DNA of 64,000 nt from Streptomyces zhaozhouensis (GTDB lineage: Bacteria; Actinomycetota; Actinomycetes; Streptomycetales; Streptomycetaceae), in contig NZ_OCNE01000017.1 of assembly GCF_900230195.1 (NCBI RefSeq), positions 1 through 64,000 of the forward strand, read 5' to 3'. The translations under genes were made by a program, and so were the position numbers. Below the pieces are notes generated by a model, which was not told the origin of the DNA, made no database searches, and saw nothing but the letters and a program-made list of their open reading frames with translations. This document shows positions 18,224 to 28,328 of this stretch, piece after piece (the stretch's first letter is position 1; each line of letters starts with the position of its first letter).

Positions 18224-20342
18224 CGCCGCGCGGGACCGATCCGACGGGCACCGCGTCCCCCGCCGCCCGCCGGCCCGGCGCCACGGGCCGCCGGCCCAGC
18301 GGCCCCGGCCACCACACCCGCCGGTCCAGCAGCCAACTGGCCGAGGTGACCAGGTAGGTGCGGACGAGGAACGTGTCCAGCAGCACGCCGACCGCGACCA
18401 CGAAGCCCATCTCCGCCATGACCACCATCGGCATCCCGGCCAGCACGCAGAACGTGGCCGCCAGCACCACGCCGGCCGAGGCGATCACCCCGCCCGTGGT
18501 GCGCAGCGCGTCGAGCGCCGCCGTCCTGGTGTCCGCGCCGTTCAACGCCTCCTCGCGCATCCGGTGCATCAGGAAGATGCCGTAGTCCACGCCGAGCGCC
18601 ACGCAGAAGACGAAGGAGAGCAGCGGCACCTGCGCGTCCAGCCCCTCGAAGCCGAGGACCGGCCCGAAGACCAGCCCGCCCAGGCCCATGGCCGCTCCCC
18701 AGGACGCGACCACGGCCGCCAGCAGCAGCAGCGGCGCGACCAACGCCCGCAGCAGCACCGCGAGCACCAGCAGCACCACCGCCAACACCAGGGGGATGAC
18801 GAGGAGTTGGTCGCGGGAGGCGGTGTCCGCCAGGTCCATGGTCTGGGCCGTGGGGCCGCCCACCAGCGCCCGCGCCTCCGGCAGCCCGGCCAGCCGTTCG
18901 CGGAGCGCGTCGACCGTGCGCTGCTCGCCGTCCGACTCCGGCGGGGCGGTCGCGAAGACCTGGATCTCCCGCCAGCCGCCGCCCTCCCGCCCGGGTTCGG
19001 CCTCCGCGACGCCGTCCGTGGCCAGCGCCGCCTCCCGCGCCGCCTCGGCGTGGTCCGCGTCGGCCAGCACGGTGATCGGCTGCCCGCTGCGCTCCGGGAA
19101 CGCGTCCGCCACCAGCTCCATCGCGCGCACCGAGGCGGGCGTCTCGGTGAAGTTGTCCTGCTCGGCCAACGGCCCCGGCAGCCGGAGCGCCCCCAGCGAC
19201 AACGCCCCCAGCAGCAGCGTTCCGCCCACGAGCACGGTGGCCGGACGGCGGCTGATCGAGGAGCCGAGCCGGGCGAAGAACGTGTCGCGCCCCGTCGCCC
19301 GCGACTCACCGTGGCGCGGCACCAGCGGCCAGAAGACCCGGCGCCCCAGCAGCACCAGCAGCGCCGGCAGCAGTGTGACCATCACGGCCAGCGCGCAGAG
19401 CACCCCGACGGCGCCCACCGGGCCCAGGCCGCTGCTGCTGTTGAGGTCGGCCGCGGTGAGGCAGAGCAGCCCAAGCGAGACCGTCCCCGAAGAGGCCAGC
19501 AGCGCCGGGCCGCAGCCGCGCAGCGCCGCCGCCATCGCCTCGCCCGCGCCGGGCAGTCGGCGCAGCTCCTCCCGGTAACGGGCGACCAGCAGCAGGGCGT
19601 AGTCGGTTCCCGCGCCGAAAATCAACACCGTCATGATCGAGCTGGACATGGTGGTGACGGTGAGGTCGAACCACGACACCAGCCCGTTGACCAGTGCCAT
19701 CGCCGCGACCGCCGCCACCCCGACGGCCAACAGCGGCACCAGCCACAGCAGCGGGCTGCGGTAGGTCAGCACCAGCAGCAGGGCGACGATGCCGGCGGTG
19801 GCGAGCATCAGCGTGACGTCGATCGACTCGAAGACCGCCTCGGCGTCCACGCCGAGCGCGCCGGACCCGCCCAGCGCGAGGGTCAGCCCCCCGGGCGGGT
19901 CGCCGATCAGCTCCCTGATCCCGTCGACCGCCTCGGTCCGCTCCTCCTCGCCCAGCTCCCCCAGCGAGAACGGGTGCAGCGCGGTGCCCCCGTCGTCCGA
20001 GACGACCCCGGCGTCCCGCGGGTCGCCGGCCGCCAGCCCGAAGAGCGCGTCGACCCGCCCCAGCCGGCCCTCGACGAGCGCGCGATCCTCCGCGGTGAGT
20101 CCGCCGTCCCGCTGGGCGACCAGCAGCAGGTCGGTGGTGTCCCCGCCGGGCAGCAGCTCCGTGAGCCGCGCGACCTCGGTGGACTCGGCGCTGGCCGGGA
20201 GGTACTCCACGCCCTCGTCCTCGGTCGACTCCCCCAGCTGACCGGCGAGGGGCAGCGCGAGGGCGACGACCAGCAGCCACAGCCCGAGCACCCCCCAGGC
20301 CAGCGGGGAGGAACGGGACGGGCGCACGTCGGATCGACCCAT
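18213..20342 (-). CDS. MMPL-family RND transporter
   Basis: 709 aa, inner-membrane exporter with the 12-helix duplicated MMPL layout: helix 1, a large outer loop (about 30-180), five helices, a second loop (about 400-530), then six helices. The paired proton-relay motifs GAGTDYALLLVARYREE and LGVDYGIFLMHRMREE are intact. Family members move lipids or drugs. The ATG at 20342 gives MGRSDVRPSRSSPLAW. The downstream kinase and regulator overlap its end, which suggests the two-component system senses or controls its cargo. A palindrome lies upstream at 20477. Confidence 0.93.
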   Translation of the reverse strand: MGRSDVRPSRSSPLAWGVLGLWLLVVALALPLAGQLGESTEDEGVEYLPASAESTEVARLTELLPGGDTTDLLLVAQRDGGLTAEDRALVEGRLGRVDALFGLAAGDPRDAGVVSDDGGTALHPFSLGELGEEERTEAVDGIRELIGDPPGGLTLALGGSGALGVDAEAVFESIDVTLMLATAGIVALLLVLTYRSPLLWLVPLLAVGVAAVAAMALVNGLVSWFDLTVTTMSSSIMTVLIFGAGTDYALLLVARYREELRRLPGAGEAMAAALRGCGPALLASSGTVSLGLLCLTAADLNSSSGLGPVGAVGVLCALAVMVTLLPALLVLLGRRVFWPLVPRHGESRATGRDTFFARLGSSISRRPATVLVGGTLLLGALSLGALRLPGPLAEQDNFTETPASVRAMELVADAFPERSGQPITVLADADHAEAAREAALATDGVAEAEPGREGGGWREIQVFATAPPESDGEQRTVDALRERLAGLPEARALVGGPTAQTMDLADTASRDQLLVIPLVLAVVLLVLAVLLRALVAPLLLLAAVVASWGAAMGLGGLVFGPVLGFEGLDAQVPLLSFVFCVALGVDYGIFLMHRMREEALNGADTRTAALDALRTTGGVIASAGVVLAATFCVLAGMPMVVMAEMGFVVAVGVLLDTFLVRTYLVTSASWLLDRRVWWPGPLGRRPVAPGRRAAGDAVPVGSVPRGDAG

Positions 20343-20476
20343 GGCGGGGCTCCTGAGTGAGAAGGGGGAACGCGGCGACGCGCCGCGACCGTTCCAGACT
20401 CCCGCCCCGTTCCGCCGCCCTCGTCCCCCCGAGGACCGGTCTTCCCCCACTCCCCGGGCGGGCCCGTCGGCTCGCC

Positions 20477-20494
20477 GTACTCCCCCGGGAGTAC
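20477..20494. promoter_or_regulatory. Perfect 8-2-8 palindrome upstream of the MMPL operon
   Basis: GTACTCCCCCGGGAGTAC has arms GTACTCCC/GGGAGTAC with a two-base centre. It lies 135 bp upstream of the MMPL start and 83 bp upstream of the leuA leader promoter. Dimeric LuxR-type response regulators bind such sites, so the regulator of this operon is the leading candidate. Function is inferred. Confidence 0.45.
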
Positions 20495-20559
20495 GCCCGC
20501 CCGACCGGCGGGACCATCTCGCATCGTGGGACATGGGAGGCGGCGCGCGCCGACCCGGC

Positions 20560-20565
20560 TAGGCT
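20560..20565 (+). promoter_or_regulatory. leuA leader promoter -10 element
   Basis: TAGGCT at 20560-20565 is a good actinomycete -10 box. It would start transcription at about 20572-20576, immediately before the leader peptide ATG at 20576, making the leader leaderless. I see no convincing -35 box. Confidence 0.5.
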
Positions 20566-20575
20566 GGTCGCCGCG

Positions 20576-22494
<1,919 letters not shown>

Positions 22495-22533
22495 AGTCAA
22501 CACCGCCTGACAGCGGGCACGGGCTCCGCACCG

Positions 22534-22566
22534 GGTCGGGGCGGACGTTTTCCGCCCGCCCCGACC
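22534..22566 (+). terminator. leuA terminator hairpin
   Basis: GGTCGGGGCGG (22534-22544) pairs perfectly with CCGCCCCGACC (22556-22566) around an 11-base loop containing TTTT. It lies 40 bp after the leuA stop. There is no downstream U-tract, as is usual in this group. Confidence 0.65.
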
Positions 22567-22690
22567 TGCGCCTTCCCGGCCAGGGAACGGTCGACCCCGG
22601 TCACTTCGTCACGCACTACTGACGGCACCCGCCGACTGTGGTTAACATCACGGACGCGGCGATGTCGCCAGCGGGTAACGGAGGTACAGC

Positions 22691-23332
22691 GTGGTGCACT
22701 CCCGGTTGGCCGGGGTCAGGACTGTCTGGCGGGTCACTGACGACGGGGATTTCTTCTGCGCCGACTGCGGCGGCGACCGTCGTTACCAACGCCTGGAGGG
22801 CAGGCGGCGGTTGACGGTGCTGGCCGTTCCCGTGCTGCGCCGGGGCGCCGCCGAGCCGGTGGTGGAGTGCGTCTCCTGCCGGGCCCGGTTCCCCGAACGG
22901 GCGCTCACGCAGCCCACGACGACCCGGCTGGCGACCCTGCTGCGCGAGGCGGTGCACTCGGTGGCGCTCGGCGTGCTCGCGGCCGGCGGCACGGAGTCCG
23001 AGCCGGCGCGGCGGCTGGCGCTGGACGCGGTGCGGGACGCGGGCTTCCCCGACTGCTCGGAGGAGCGCCTGCTGACCCTTCAGGCGACGCTGGCGGCGCG
23101 CAGTCTGTCGCTGGTCGCCACGGAGATCGGCGAGACGGTCTCCGTCCTGACGCCGCACCTGTCGACGCCCGGCCGGGAGAGCCTGCTGCTGCGCGGCGCG
23201 CGGATCGCCCTGGCCGACGGCCCCTACCGGGAGGCCGAGCGGCGGATGCTGACCGCGGTGGGCGAGGCCCTGTGGCTGCCGAGCGCCGACACCGAACGCC
23301 TGCTGGAGGCCGCGGCCACGGCCAGCAGCTGA
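22691..23332 (+). CDS. TerB-like protein with N-terminal zinc ribbon
   Basis: 213 aa. Residues 20-70 form a zinc ribbon with FFCADCGG and VECVSCRARF, that is two CxxC pairs about 40 residues apart. The remainder is a helical bundle resembling TerB/DjlA (tellurite-resistance) domains, ending in DGPYREAERRMLTAVGEALW, the acidic EF-like turn of that fold. The molecular role is unknown. The GTG at 22691 follows GGAGG by seven bases; a second GTG is next to it. It stands alone between leuA and the convergent era. Confidence 0.72.
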   Translation: MVHSRLAGVRTVWRVTDDGDFFCADCGGDRRYQRLEGRRRLTVLAVPVLRRGAAEPVVECVSCRARFPERALTQPTTTRLATLLREAVHSVALGVLAAGGTESEPARRLALDAVRDAGFPDCSEERLLTLQATLAARSLSLVATEIGETVSVLTPHLSTPGRESLLLRGARIALADGPYREAERRMLTAVGEALWLPSADTERLLEAAATASS

Positions 23333-23362
23333 GGCGGGCCCGACCGCGGGGACGCCGAGGCG

Positions 23363-24313
23363 TCAGAAGCCGAGGCGGCGGAGCTGCTTGGGGTCGCGCT
23401 GCCAGTCCTTGGCGACCTTGACGTGCAGGTCGAGGAAGACCGGCGTGCCCAGCAGCGCCTCGATCTGCCGCCTGGCCTTGGTGCCGACGTCCTTCAGCCG
23501 CTGCCCCTTGGGGCCGATCACGATGCCCTTCTGGCTGGGGCGCTCGATGTAGAGGAACGCGTGCACGTCCAGCAGCGGCCGGTCGGCCGGGCGGTCCTCG
23601 CGCGGCAGCATCTCCTCGACGACCACGGCGATCGAGTGCGGCAACTCGTCCCGCACGCCCTCCAGCGCCGCCTCCCTGATCAGCTCGGCGATCATGACCT
23701 GCTCGGGCTCGTCGGTGAGATCACCCTCCGGGTAGAGCGGCGGGCCCTCCGGCAGCAGCGGCACCAGCAGGTCGGCCACCAGCCCGACCTGCTCCCCCGA
23801 CACGGCGGAGACCGGCACGATCTCCGCCCACTCGATGCCCGCCTCGCGGCCCAACTGGTCGACGGCGATCAGCTGTTCGGTCAGCGTCTCGCGGTCGGCC
23901 AGGTCGGTCTTGGTCACCACGGCGACCTTCGGGGTGCGCTTGACCTGCGCCAGCTCCTTGGCGATGAAGCGGTCCCCCGGGCCGATCTTCTGGTCGGCCG
24001 GCAGACAGAAGCCGATCGCGTCGACCTCGGCCCACGTCGTGCGGACCACGTCGTTGAGCCGCTGCCCCAGCAGCGTGCGCGGCTTGTGCAGCCCCGGGGT
24101 GTCGACCAGCACCAGCTGCGCGTCGTCGCGGTGCACGATGCCGCGCACCGAGTGGCGGGTGGTCTGCGGCCGGTTCGACGTGATGGCGACCTTCGTGCCG
24201 ACCAGGGCGTTGGTCAGCGTGGACTTGCCGGCGTTGGGACGACCGACGAAGCAGGCGAAGCCGGAGCGGTGCGGGGCTGCGGCCTGGCCGGCCGTGGGAT
24301 CAGGGGAGTTCAT
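23363..24313 (-). CDS. era: Ribosome-assembly GTPase Era
   Basis: 316 aa. G1 is GRPNAGKST, G3 is DTPG in LVDTPGLHKPRTLLGQRL and G4 is TKTD. The C-terminal KH domain (GIVIGPKGQRLKDVGTKARR) binds the 3' end of 16S rRNA during small-subunit maturation. The ATG at 24313 shares an ATGA overlap with the stop of the upstream deaminase-like gene, so the two are translated together, an arrangement seen in related genomes. Confidence 0.96.
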   Translation of the reverse strand: MNSPDPTAGQAAAPHRSGFACFVGRPNAGKSTLTNALVGTKVAITSNRPQTTRHSVRGIVHRDDAQLVLVDTPGLHKPRTLLGQRLNDVVRTTWAEVDAIGFCLPADQKIGPGDRFIAKELAQVKRTPKVAVVTKTDLADRETLTEQLIAVDQLGREAGIEWAEIVPVSAVSGEQVGLVADLLVPLLPEGPPLYPEGDLTDEPEQVMIAELIREAALEGVRDELPHSIAVVVEEMLPREDRPADRPLLDVHAFLYIERPSQKGIVIGPKGQRLKDVGTKARRQIEALLGTPVFLDLHVKVAKDWQRDPKQLRRLGF

Positions 24314-24687
24314 CAGGCGGTGATGGTCCCACGAAGCGTGCCGTCCGGGCCAGCCAGCAGCAACGGCGTTCCGGCGCCGCCCAGGTCGCGCACCGCGGCC
24401 ACATCCGCCTCCGGCACCGTCTCCGCGCCGGAGACCACGGCCGCCGCCTCCAGCGAACCGGCGCCGCTGGCCACCGCCATGGCGACGGCGGTGCGCAGCG
24501 CGCTCAGCCGCAGCGAGTCCAGCGCGACGGTGCTGGCCACATAGGTGCGGCCCATCTCGTCCCGCACGGCGGCGCCCTCGGGGGCGCCGTTGCGGGCACG
24601 GGCGCTGCGCGCCAGCGTGAGGATCTTGCGGTCTTCGGGGCCGGGTTCGTCGGGACCCGCCGCCGGGGAGGCAACGCCATCGGTCAT
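24313..24687 (-). CDS. Cytidine-deaminase-like protein, catalytic residues missing
   Basis: 124 aa. Position next to era and the core VRDEMGRTYVASTVALDSLR, then LSALRTAVAMAVASGAG, match the cytidine deaminase fold (residues about 28-105). The zinc-binding HAE and PCxxC motifs are absent: LSALR replaces the region of HAE, and there is no Cys in the protein. It therefore probably cannot deaminate and may have a structural role. The ATG at 24687 is preferred to an in-frame start at 24726 because it follows GGTAT-rich sequence nearer the conserved core. Coupled to era by a four-base overlap. Confidence 0.7.
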   Translation of the reverse strand: MTDGVASPAAGPDEPGPEDRKILTLARSARARNGAPEGAAVRDEMGRTYVASTVALDSLRLSALRTAVAMAVASGAGSLEAAAVVSGAETVPEADVAAVRDLGGAGTPLLLAGPDGTLRGTITA

Positions 24688-24737
24688 ACCGGTGAGCTTA
24701 AGCCGTGGCCCGCGCGTCACCGCCACCGGTCAGGCGG

Positions 24738-25451
24738 TCACAGCCGGGTGGTGCCCGGCTGGTCGGGGCTGGGCGCGGGGGTGCCACCGCTGGCGACCTC
24801 GGCGAGCTTGGCCACGGCGCGCTCGGCGAGGGGCGCCAGCTCGTCCTCGTCGTTCGCGTCGCGGCCGGCCTGCGCCACCCGCACCAGGTGCGGCCCCACC
24901 CGCGCGACCACCACCTCGACCCGCACCGGGGTGCCGGCGCCCTCGCCGTCCAGGGAACGCCGGTAGCGCAGCGCGGTCGACTCGTCGCCGAGCCCGCCGG
25001 GCGCCTCGCCCGGCTGCGCCTCGTAGGCGACCGTGACGGCGTTGCCCGCCGGGCCCTCGTCGGCGTGGAAGGTCTCGCAACGGCCGGCCGCCGCCCGGAA
25101 CTCGGCGAGCGCCGCCCGCGCCTCCCCCGCCGAGCCGTGGTCGGTGGCGGTGGTGGTGACGAACGGGCCGGTCTCGGTCTTGGCGAAGCCGGCGCTCTGG
25201 CTGCCGTCGACGGAGCTGTCGAACAGCTCGCGGCAGCCGCGTTCGCTCGGCTCCGGAACGCCGAAGCCGCGCTTCTCCGCGGCCTCCTCGCTGTCGCTCG
25301 CCCACCCCTCGGGGAAGTCCACCGGGTCAAGCAGCGCCTCCCGCAGCCGGGCCTCGCCCAGCGAGTCGGCGGCGGCGGGCTGCCCGGGGGCCAGCGCGAG
25401 GCTGAGGGTGGCGAGCCCCGCGACGGTGACCGTCCTCAGATGAGCGTTCAT
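24738..25451 (-). CDS. Secreted hypothetical protein
   Basis: 237 aa with a Sec-type signal peptide (MNAHLRTVTVAGLATLSLAL, cleavage likely after PAAA near residue 28). The mature part has two Cys (RGCRELF and RCETFHA) that could pair. It resembles other actinomycete exported proteins of about 200-240 aa but I recognise no domain. ATG start at 25451. It precedes the deaminase/era pair in the same direction, and may be an inserted gene, because phoH-ybeY-CNNM is usually close to era. Confidence 0.68.
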   Translation of the reverse strand: MNAHLRTVTVAGLATLSLALAPGQPAAADSLGEARLREALLDPVDFPEGWASDSEEAAEKRGFGVPEPSERGCRELFDSSVDGSQSAGFAKTETGPFVTTTATDHGSAGEARAALAEFRAAAGRCETFHADEGPAGNAVTVAYEAQPGEAPGGLGDESTALRYRRSLDGEGAGTPVRVEVVVARVGPHLVRVAQAGRDANDEDELAPLAERAVAKLAEVASGGTPAPSPDQPGTTRL

Positions 25452-25821
25452 CCCCCCATGGCGCCACCCGAACGGCCCCCCTGCCACCCTCGCTGACCCG
25501 TTCGAGTGACGGGGACGGGTGCGGTTGCGCGGGAGCCCGCGCGAACACCCGACGCGGACCGGCAGACGACAACGAGCCGACACCGCCGGGGACCTCGCCC
25601 GCGCCATCGGCAACAGCGCACCAACCCAGATCCTCAGCGGGGGCGCCTTCTGGGACAGCCTGGTCGGAACGATCAAAGGCCCCTCAGCGCTGGACCACCT
25701 GAAACCACGTGTCACGCGACAGACTTGGGAGATTGTTCCTGCCGACAGGCGTCGGCCCGCTGTGGGTGGGCTTCGAGAACGCCTGGCGCGACGCCGGCCA
25801 CGACCAGCCAGGGGAAGCCTC
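25452..25821. other. Non-coding or remnant stretch in inserted block
   Basis: No intact gene is evident apart from a 38-codon frame at 25709-25825. One frame is open throughout and reads AGDLARAIGNSAPTQILSGG then AFWDSLVGTIKG, but it has no start signal. The region may contain a decayed gene. Confidence 0.4.
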
Positions 25822-25825
25822 GTGA
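25709..25825 (+). CDS. Possible 38-aa small protein coupled to downstream gene
   Basis: A GTG-initiated frame encodes VSRDRLGRLFLPTGVGPLWV, then GFENAWRDAGHDQPGEAS, and its TGA overlaps the GTG of the next gene (GTGA). Aromatic and hydrophobic content is protein-like, and a stop codon lies 24 bases before the start. There is no clear ribosome-binding site. It could also be the end of a truncated gene. Confidence 0.3.
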   Translation: MSRDRLGRLFLPTGVGPLWVGFENAWRDAGHDQPGEAS

Positions 25826-26397
25826 ACGAGCATGAGCTGATCACCCGCCTCGACGGCTCCGAGCATGTCTCGATCAACATCAACTCCGACGGTCGCCTAC
25901 TCGTCGCGATCAGTCACGAGTTTGGCTACCGGTTGGCGGAGATACGAGGCCATGGGGTAAGCGTCACGCTGATCTTCCAGCGAGACGACAGCGAAGAGGC
26001 GCGGCATCGAGCCGCCTGGGCGACCTACCTCTACCGCACCACCGGCGCCTGGTGGACCCCGTGCTGGCCACCCCACCTCCAGAACCAACCAGACACAGTC
26101 ACCCCGGCCCAGGCGGGAGCGGCCCGGATCGCGATCCACCGCTTCCGGCGCAACGGCACCGCACCCCCACGTGCCGTGCTGCTGATCGGCGCGGTCGCCG
26201 CCCTGATCGGAGCCGGCTTCGCCCTCGACACCCTGTGGCTGGCGCTGTCACTAGCAGCCCTCGCCGTCCTTCTCATCGCCCTCGTCCCCGTGGCGGGGCG
26301 GTGGGTCCTCAACGGACACCAACGCCAGCTCGGACTCGTCGAACGGTTCGAGGCGCAGCGCTCCTACCCCTCCCCCGATGCCGCGAGGGAGGTCTGA
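25822..26397 (+). CDS. Hypothetical membrane protein with two C-terminal helices
   Basis: 191 aa. The N-terminal 115 residues are soluble and contain SINSDGR-like and HEFGYRLAEIRGHGVSVTLI beta segments; two membrane helices follow at about residues 122-165 (AVLLIGAVAALIGAGFALDT and LALSLAALAVLLIALVP). I do not recognise the family. The GTG at 25822 follows GGGGAA. Codon use is less GC-biased than that of its neighbours, consistent with recent acquisition. It is on the opposite strand to both flanking operons. Confidence 0.55.
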   Translation: MNEHELITRLDGSEHVSININSDGRLLVAISHEFGYRLAEIRGHGVSVTLIFQRDDSEEARHRAAWATYLYRTTGAWWTPCWPPHLQNQPDTVTPAQAGAARIAIHRFRRNGTAPPRAVLLIGAVAALIGAGFALDTLWLALSLAALAVLLIALVPVAGRWVLNGHQRQLGLVERFEAQRSYPSPDAAREV

Positions 26398-26490
26398 TGC
26401 ACGTCGCGCTCGTCGTCCCCGGACGGGCGCTCCGGGGCGCACGACGGAGGGCTCGGGAACCGTCGTCGCTGCACGCACCCCCCGGAGGGG

Positions 26491-27822
26491 CTACTCGTCG
26501 CCCCCCGCGGCCTCCGGCGGGCCGCTGGCCACCGGCTCGACCAGTACCCGTTCGATCCGGTTGCGGCGGCCCGACGGGGACTCCGCCGTCAGCCGCAGCG
26601 CCGCCAGCGCGGGTCCTTCCACGTCCAGCGGCTGCTCCTGGGAGACGTCGACGACCGCCCGCGCCCCGGCGATCGGCACCCGCCCCAGCGCCTTGGCCAG
26701 CAGCCCGCCCACGGTCTCGACGTCCTCGTCGTCGAGCCGCAGGTGGTACAGCTCGCCGAGCGCGCCCAGGTCGAGGCGGGCGGTCACCCGGTAACTGCCG
26801 CCGCCCAGCTCCTCGACCGGGGGCAGCTCGATGTCGTACTCGTCGGTGATCTCCCCGACGATCTCCTCCAGGATGTCCTCGATGGTGACCAGCCCGGCGG
26901 TCCCGCCGTACTCGTCGATCACCACCGCCACGTGGATGTGGTCGCGCTGCATCTCGCGCAGCAGGTCGCCCGCGTTCTTCGTGTCGGGGACGAACGTGGC
27001 CGGCCGCATCACGGACTCCACGGACTCGTTCTCCGACTCCCGGCGGACATGGGTGCGGCGCGCCAGGTCCTTGAGGTAGACGATGCCGACGATGTCGTCG
27101 TCGCTCTCACCGGTGACCGGTATCCGCGAGAAGCCGGAGCGCAGCGCCAGGCTCAGCGCCTGGCGGAGCGTCTTGCCCCGGTCGATGGAGACCAGGTCGG
27201 TGCGGGGCACCATCACCTCGCGCACCAGGGTGTCGCCCAGCTCGAAGACCGAGTGCACCATCCGGCGCTCCTCGTCCTCGATCAGCGACTCCCGCTCGGC
27301 GAGGTCCACCATGGCGCGCAGCTCCGCCTCGGAGGCGAAGGGCCCCTTGCGGAAGCCGCGGCCTGGGGTGACCGCGTTGCCCAGGATGATCAGGGCCTGG
27401 GTCAGCGGGTTGAGCACCCGGACCAGCGGGACCAGCACGAACGAGGCGGCGATGGTGGTGGTCAGCGGGTGCTGGCGCCCGATGGTGCGCGGCGAGACAC
27501 CGACCGCGACGAAGGAGAGCAGCACCATGATCCCGAACGCCACCGACAGCGCCGGCAGCAGACCGTCGAACGCCTCCAGGCAGGCGTAGGCGACGAGCAC
27601 GGCCGCCGCCATCTCGCTCGCCACCCGCAGCAGCAGCGCCAGGTTGAGGTAGCGGGTCGGGTCCTTGGCGACCTCGGCGAGCCGGTCGGCGCCGCGCCGC
27701 CCGGCGCGCGCGGCCTCCTCGGCGCGGTAGCTGGTGATCACCGCGAGGCCGGCCTCGGCGCAGGAGGAGAGCCAGCCGACGGCGAGCAGCCCCACGACGG
27801 CGACCAGCAGGGTGCCGGTCAT
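26491..27822 (-). CDS. CNNM/CorC (hemolysin-type) CBS-domain membrane protein
   Basis: 443 aa. An N-terminal DUF21/CNNM membrane domain (residues 1-140) is followed by a tandem CBS pair ([20 protein letters not shown] to about residue 330, with [20 protein letters not shown]) and a CorC_HlyC FAD-like C-terminal domain. The family is linked to magnesium or cobalt efflux. The ATG at 27822 overlaps the ybeY stop in ATGA. Third gene of phoH-ybeY-CNNM. Confidence 0.92.
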   Translation of the reverse strand: MTGTLLVAVVGLLAVGWLSSCAEAGLAVITSYRAEEAARAGRRGADRLAEVAKDPTRYLNLALLLRVASEMAAAVLVAYACLEAFDGLLPALSVAFGIMVLLSFVAVGVSPRTIGRQHPLTTTIAASFVLVPLVRVLNPLTQALIILGNAVTPGRGFRKGPFASEAELRAMVDLAERESLIEDEERRMVHSVFELGDTLVREVMVPRTDLVSIDRGKTLRQALSLALRSGFSRIPVTGESDDDIVGIVYLKDLARRTHVRRESENESVESVMRPATFVPDTKNAGDLLREMQRDHIHVAVVIDEYGGTAGLVTIEDILEEIVGEITDEYDIELPPVEELGGGSYRVTARLDLGALGELYHLRLDDEDVETVGGLLAKALGRVPIAGARAVVDVSQEQPLDVEGPALAALRLTAESPSGRRNRIERVLVEPVASGPPEAAGGDE

Positions 27823-28316
27823 GTCAGCGTGGGGGCCGGGGAGGGCCCGGAGAGGCCGCGCTCGGCGCGCCAGCCGTCGACGATGGCCTGCTGGAGTCCG
27901 AACATCTCGGCGCGCTCCCCCGGCTCCTCGTGGTCGTAGCCCAGCAGGTGCAGCAGCCCGTGCACCGTGAGCAGTTGCAGTTCGGTGTCCATGGAGTGCC
28001 GGGTGGGCGCCGCCCGGCCCTGCTCCGCGGCGACCTCGGGGCACAGCACGATGTCACCGAGCAGGCCCTGCACGGGCTCCTCGTCCTCCTTGGCCGGCGG
28101 CCGCAGCTCGTCCATCGGGAAGGACATCACGTCGGTGGGGCCCGGCAGGTCCATCCACTGGAGGTGGAGCCGCTCCATCGCCGCCGCGTCGACCGCGATC
28201 ACGGACAGCTCGGAGAGCGGGTGGATCCGCATCCGGGCCAGCGCGTAGCGGGCGATGTCGAGCAGCGCGTGCTCGTCGAGCGGCTGGCCGGACTCGTTGT
28301 TGACCTCGATCGCCAT
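27819..28316 (-). CDS. ybeY: rRNA maturation RNase YbeY
   Basis: 165 aa endoribonuclease for 16S rRNA 3' processing. The zinc site H-x3-H-x5-H is intact in [20 protein letters not shown], and [20 protein letters not shown] and [10 protein letters not shown] are family-typical. The ATG at 28316 lies 12 bp downstream of phoH. The end overlaps the CNNM gene by four bases. Confidence 0.96.
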   Translation of the reverse strand: MAIEVNNESGQPLDEHALLDIARYALARMRIHPLSELSVIAVDAAAMERLHLQWMDLPGPTDVMSFPMDELRPPAKEDEEPVQGLLGDIVLCPEVAAEQGRAAPTRHSMDTELQLLTVHGLLHLLGYDHEEPGERAEMFGLQQAIVDGWRAERGLSGPSPAPTLT

Positions 28317-28328
28317 GATGCGGGGCGG

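Noticed and set aside
22622-22690. A palindromic operator near GGTTAACATCACGG before the TerB-like gene
   Set aside because: The pairing is only a few bases and not distinct from chance.
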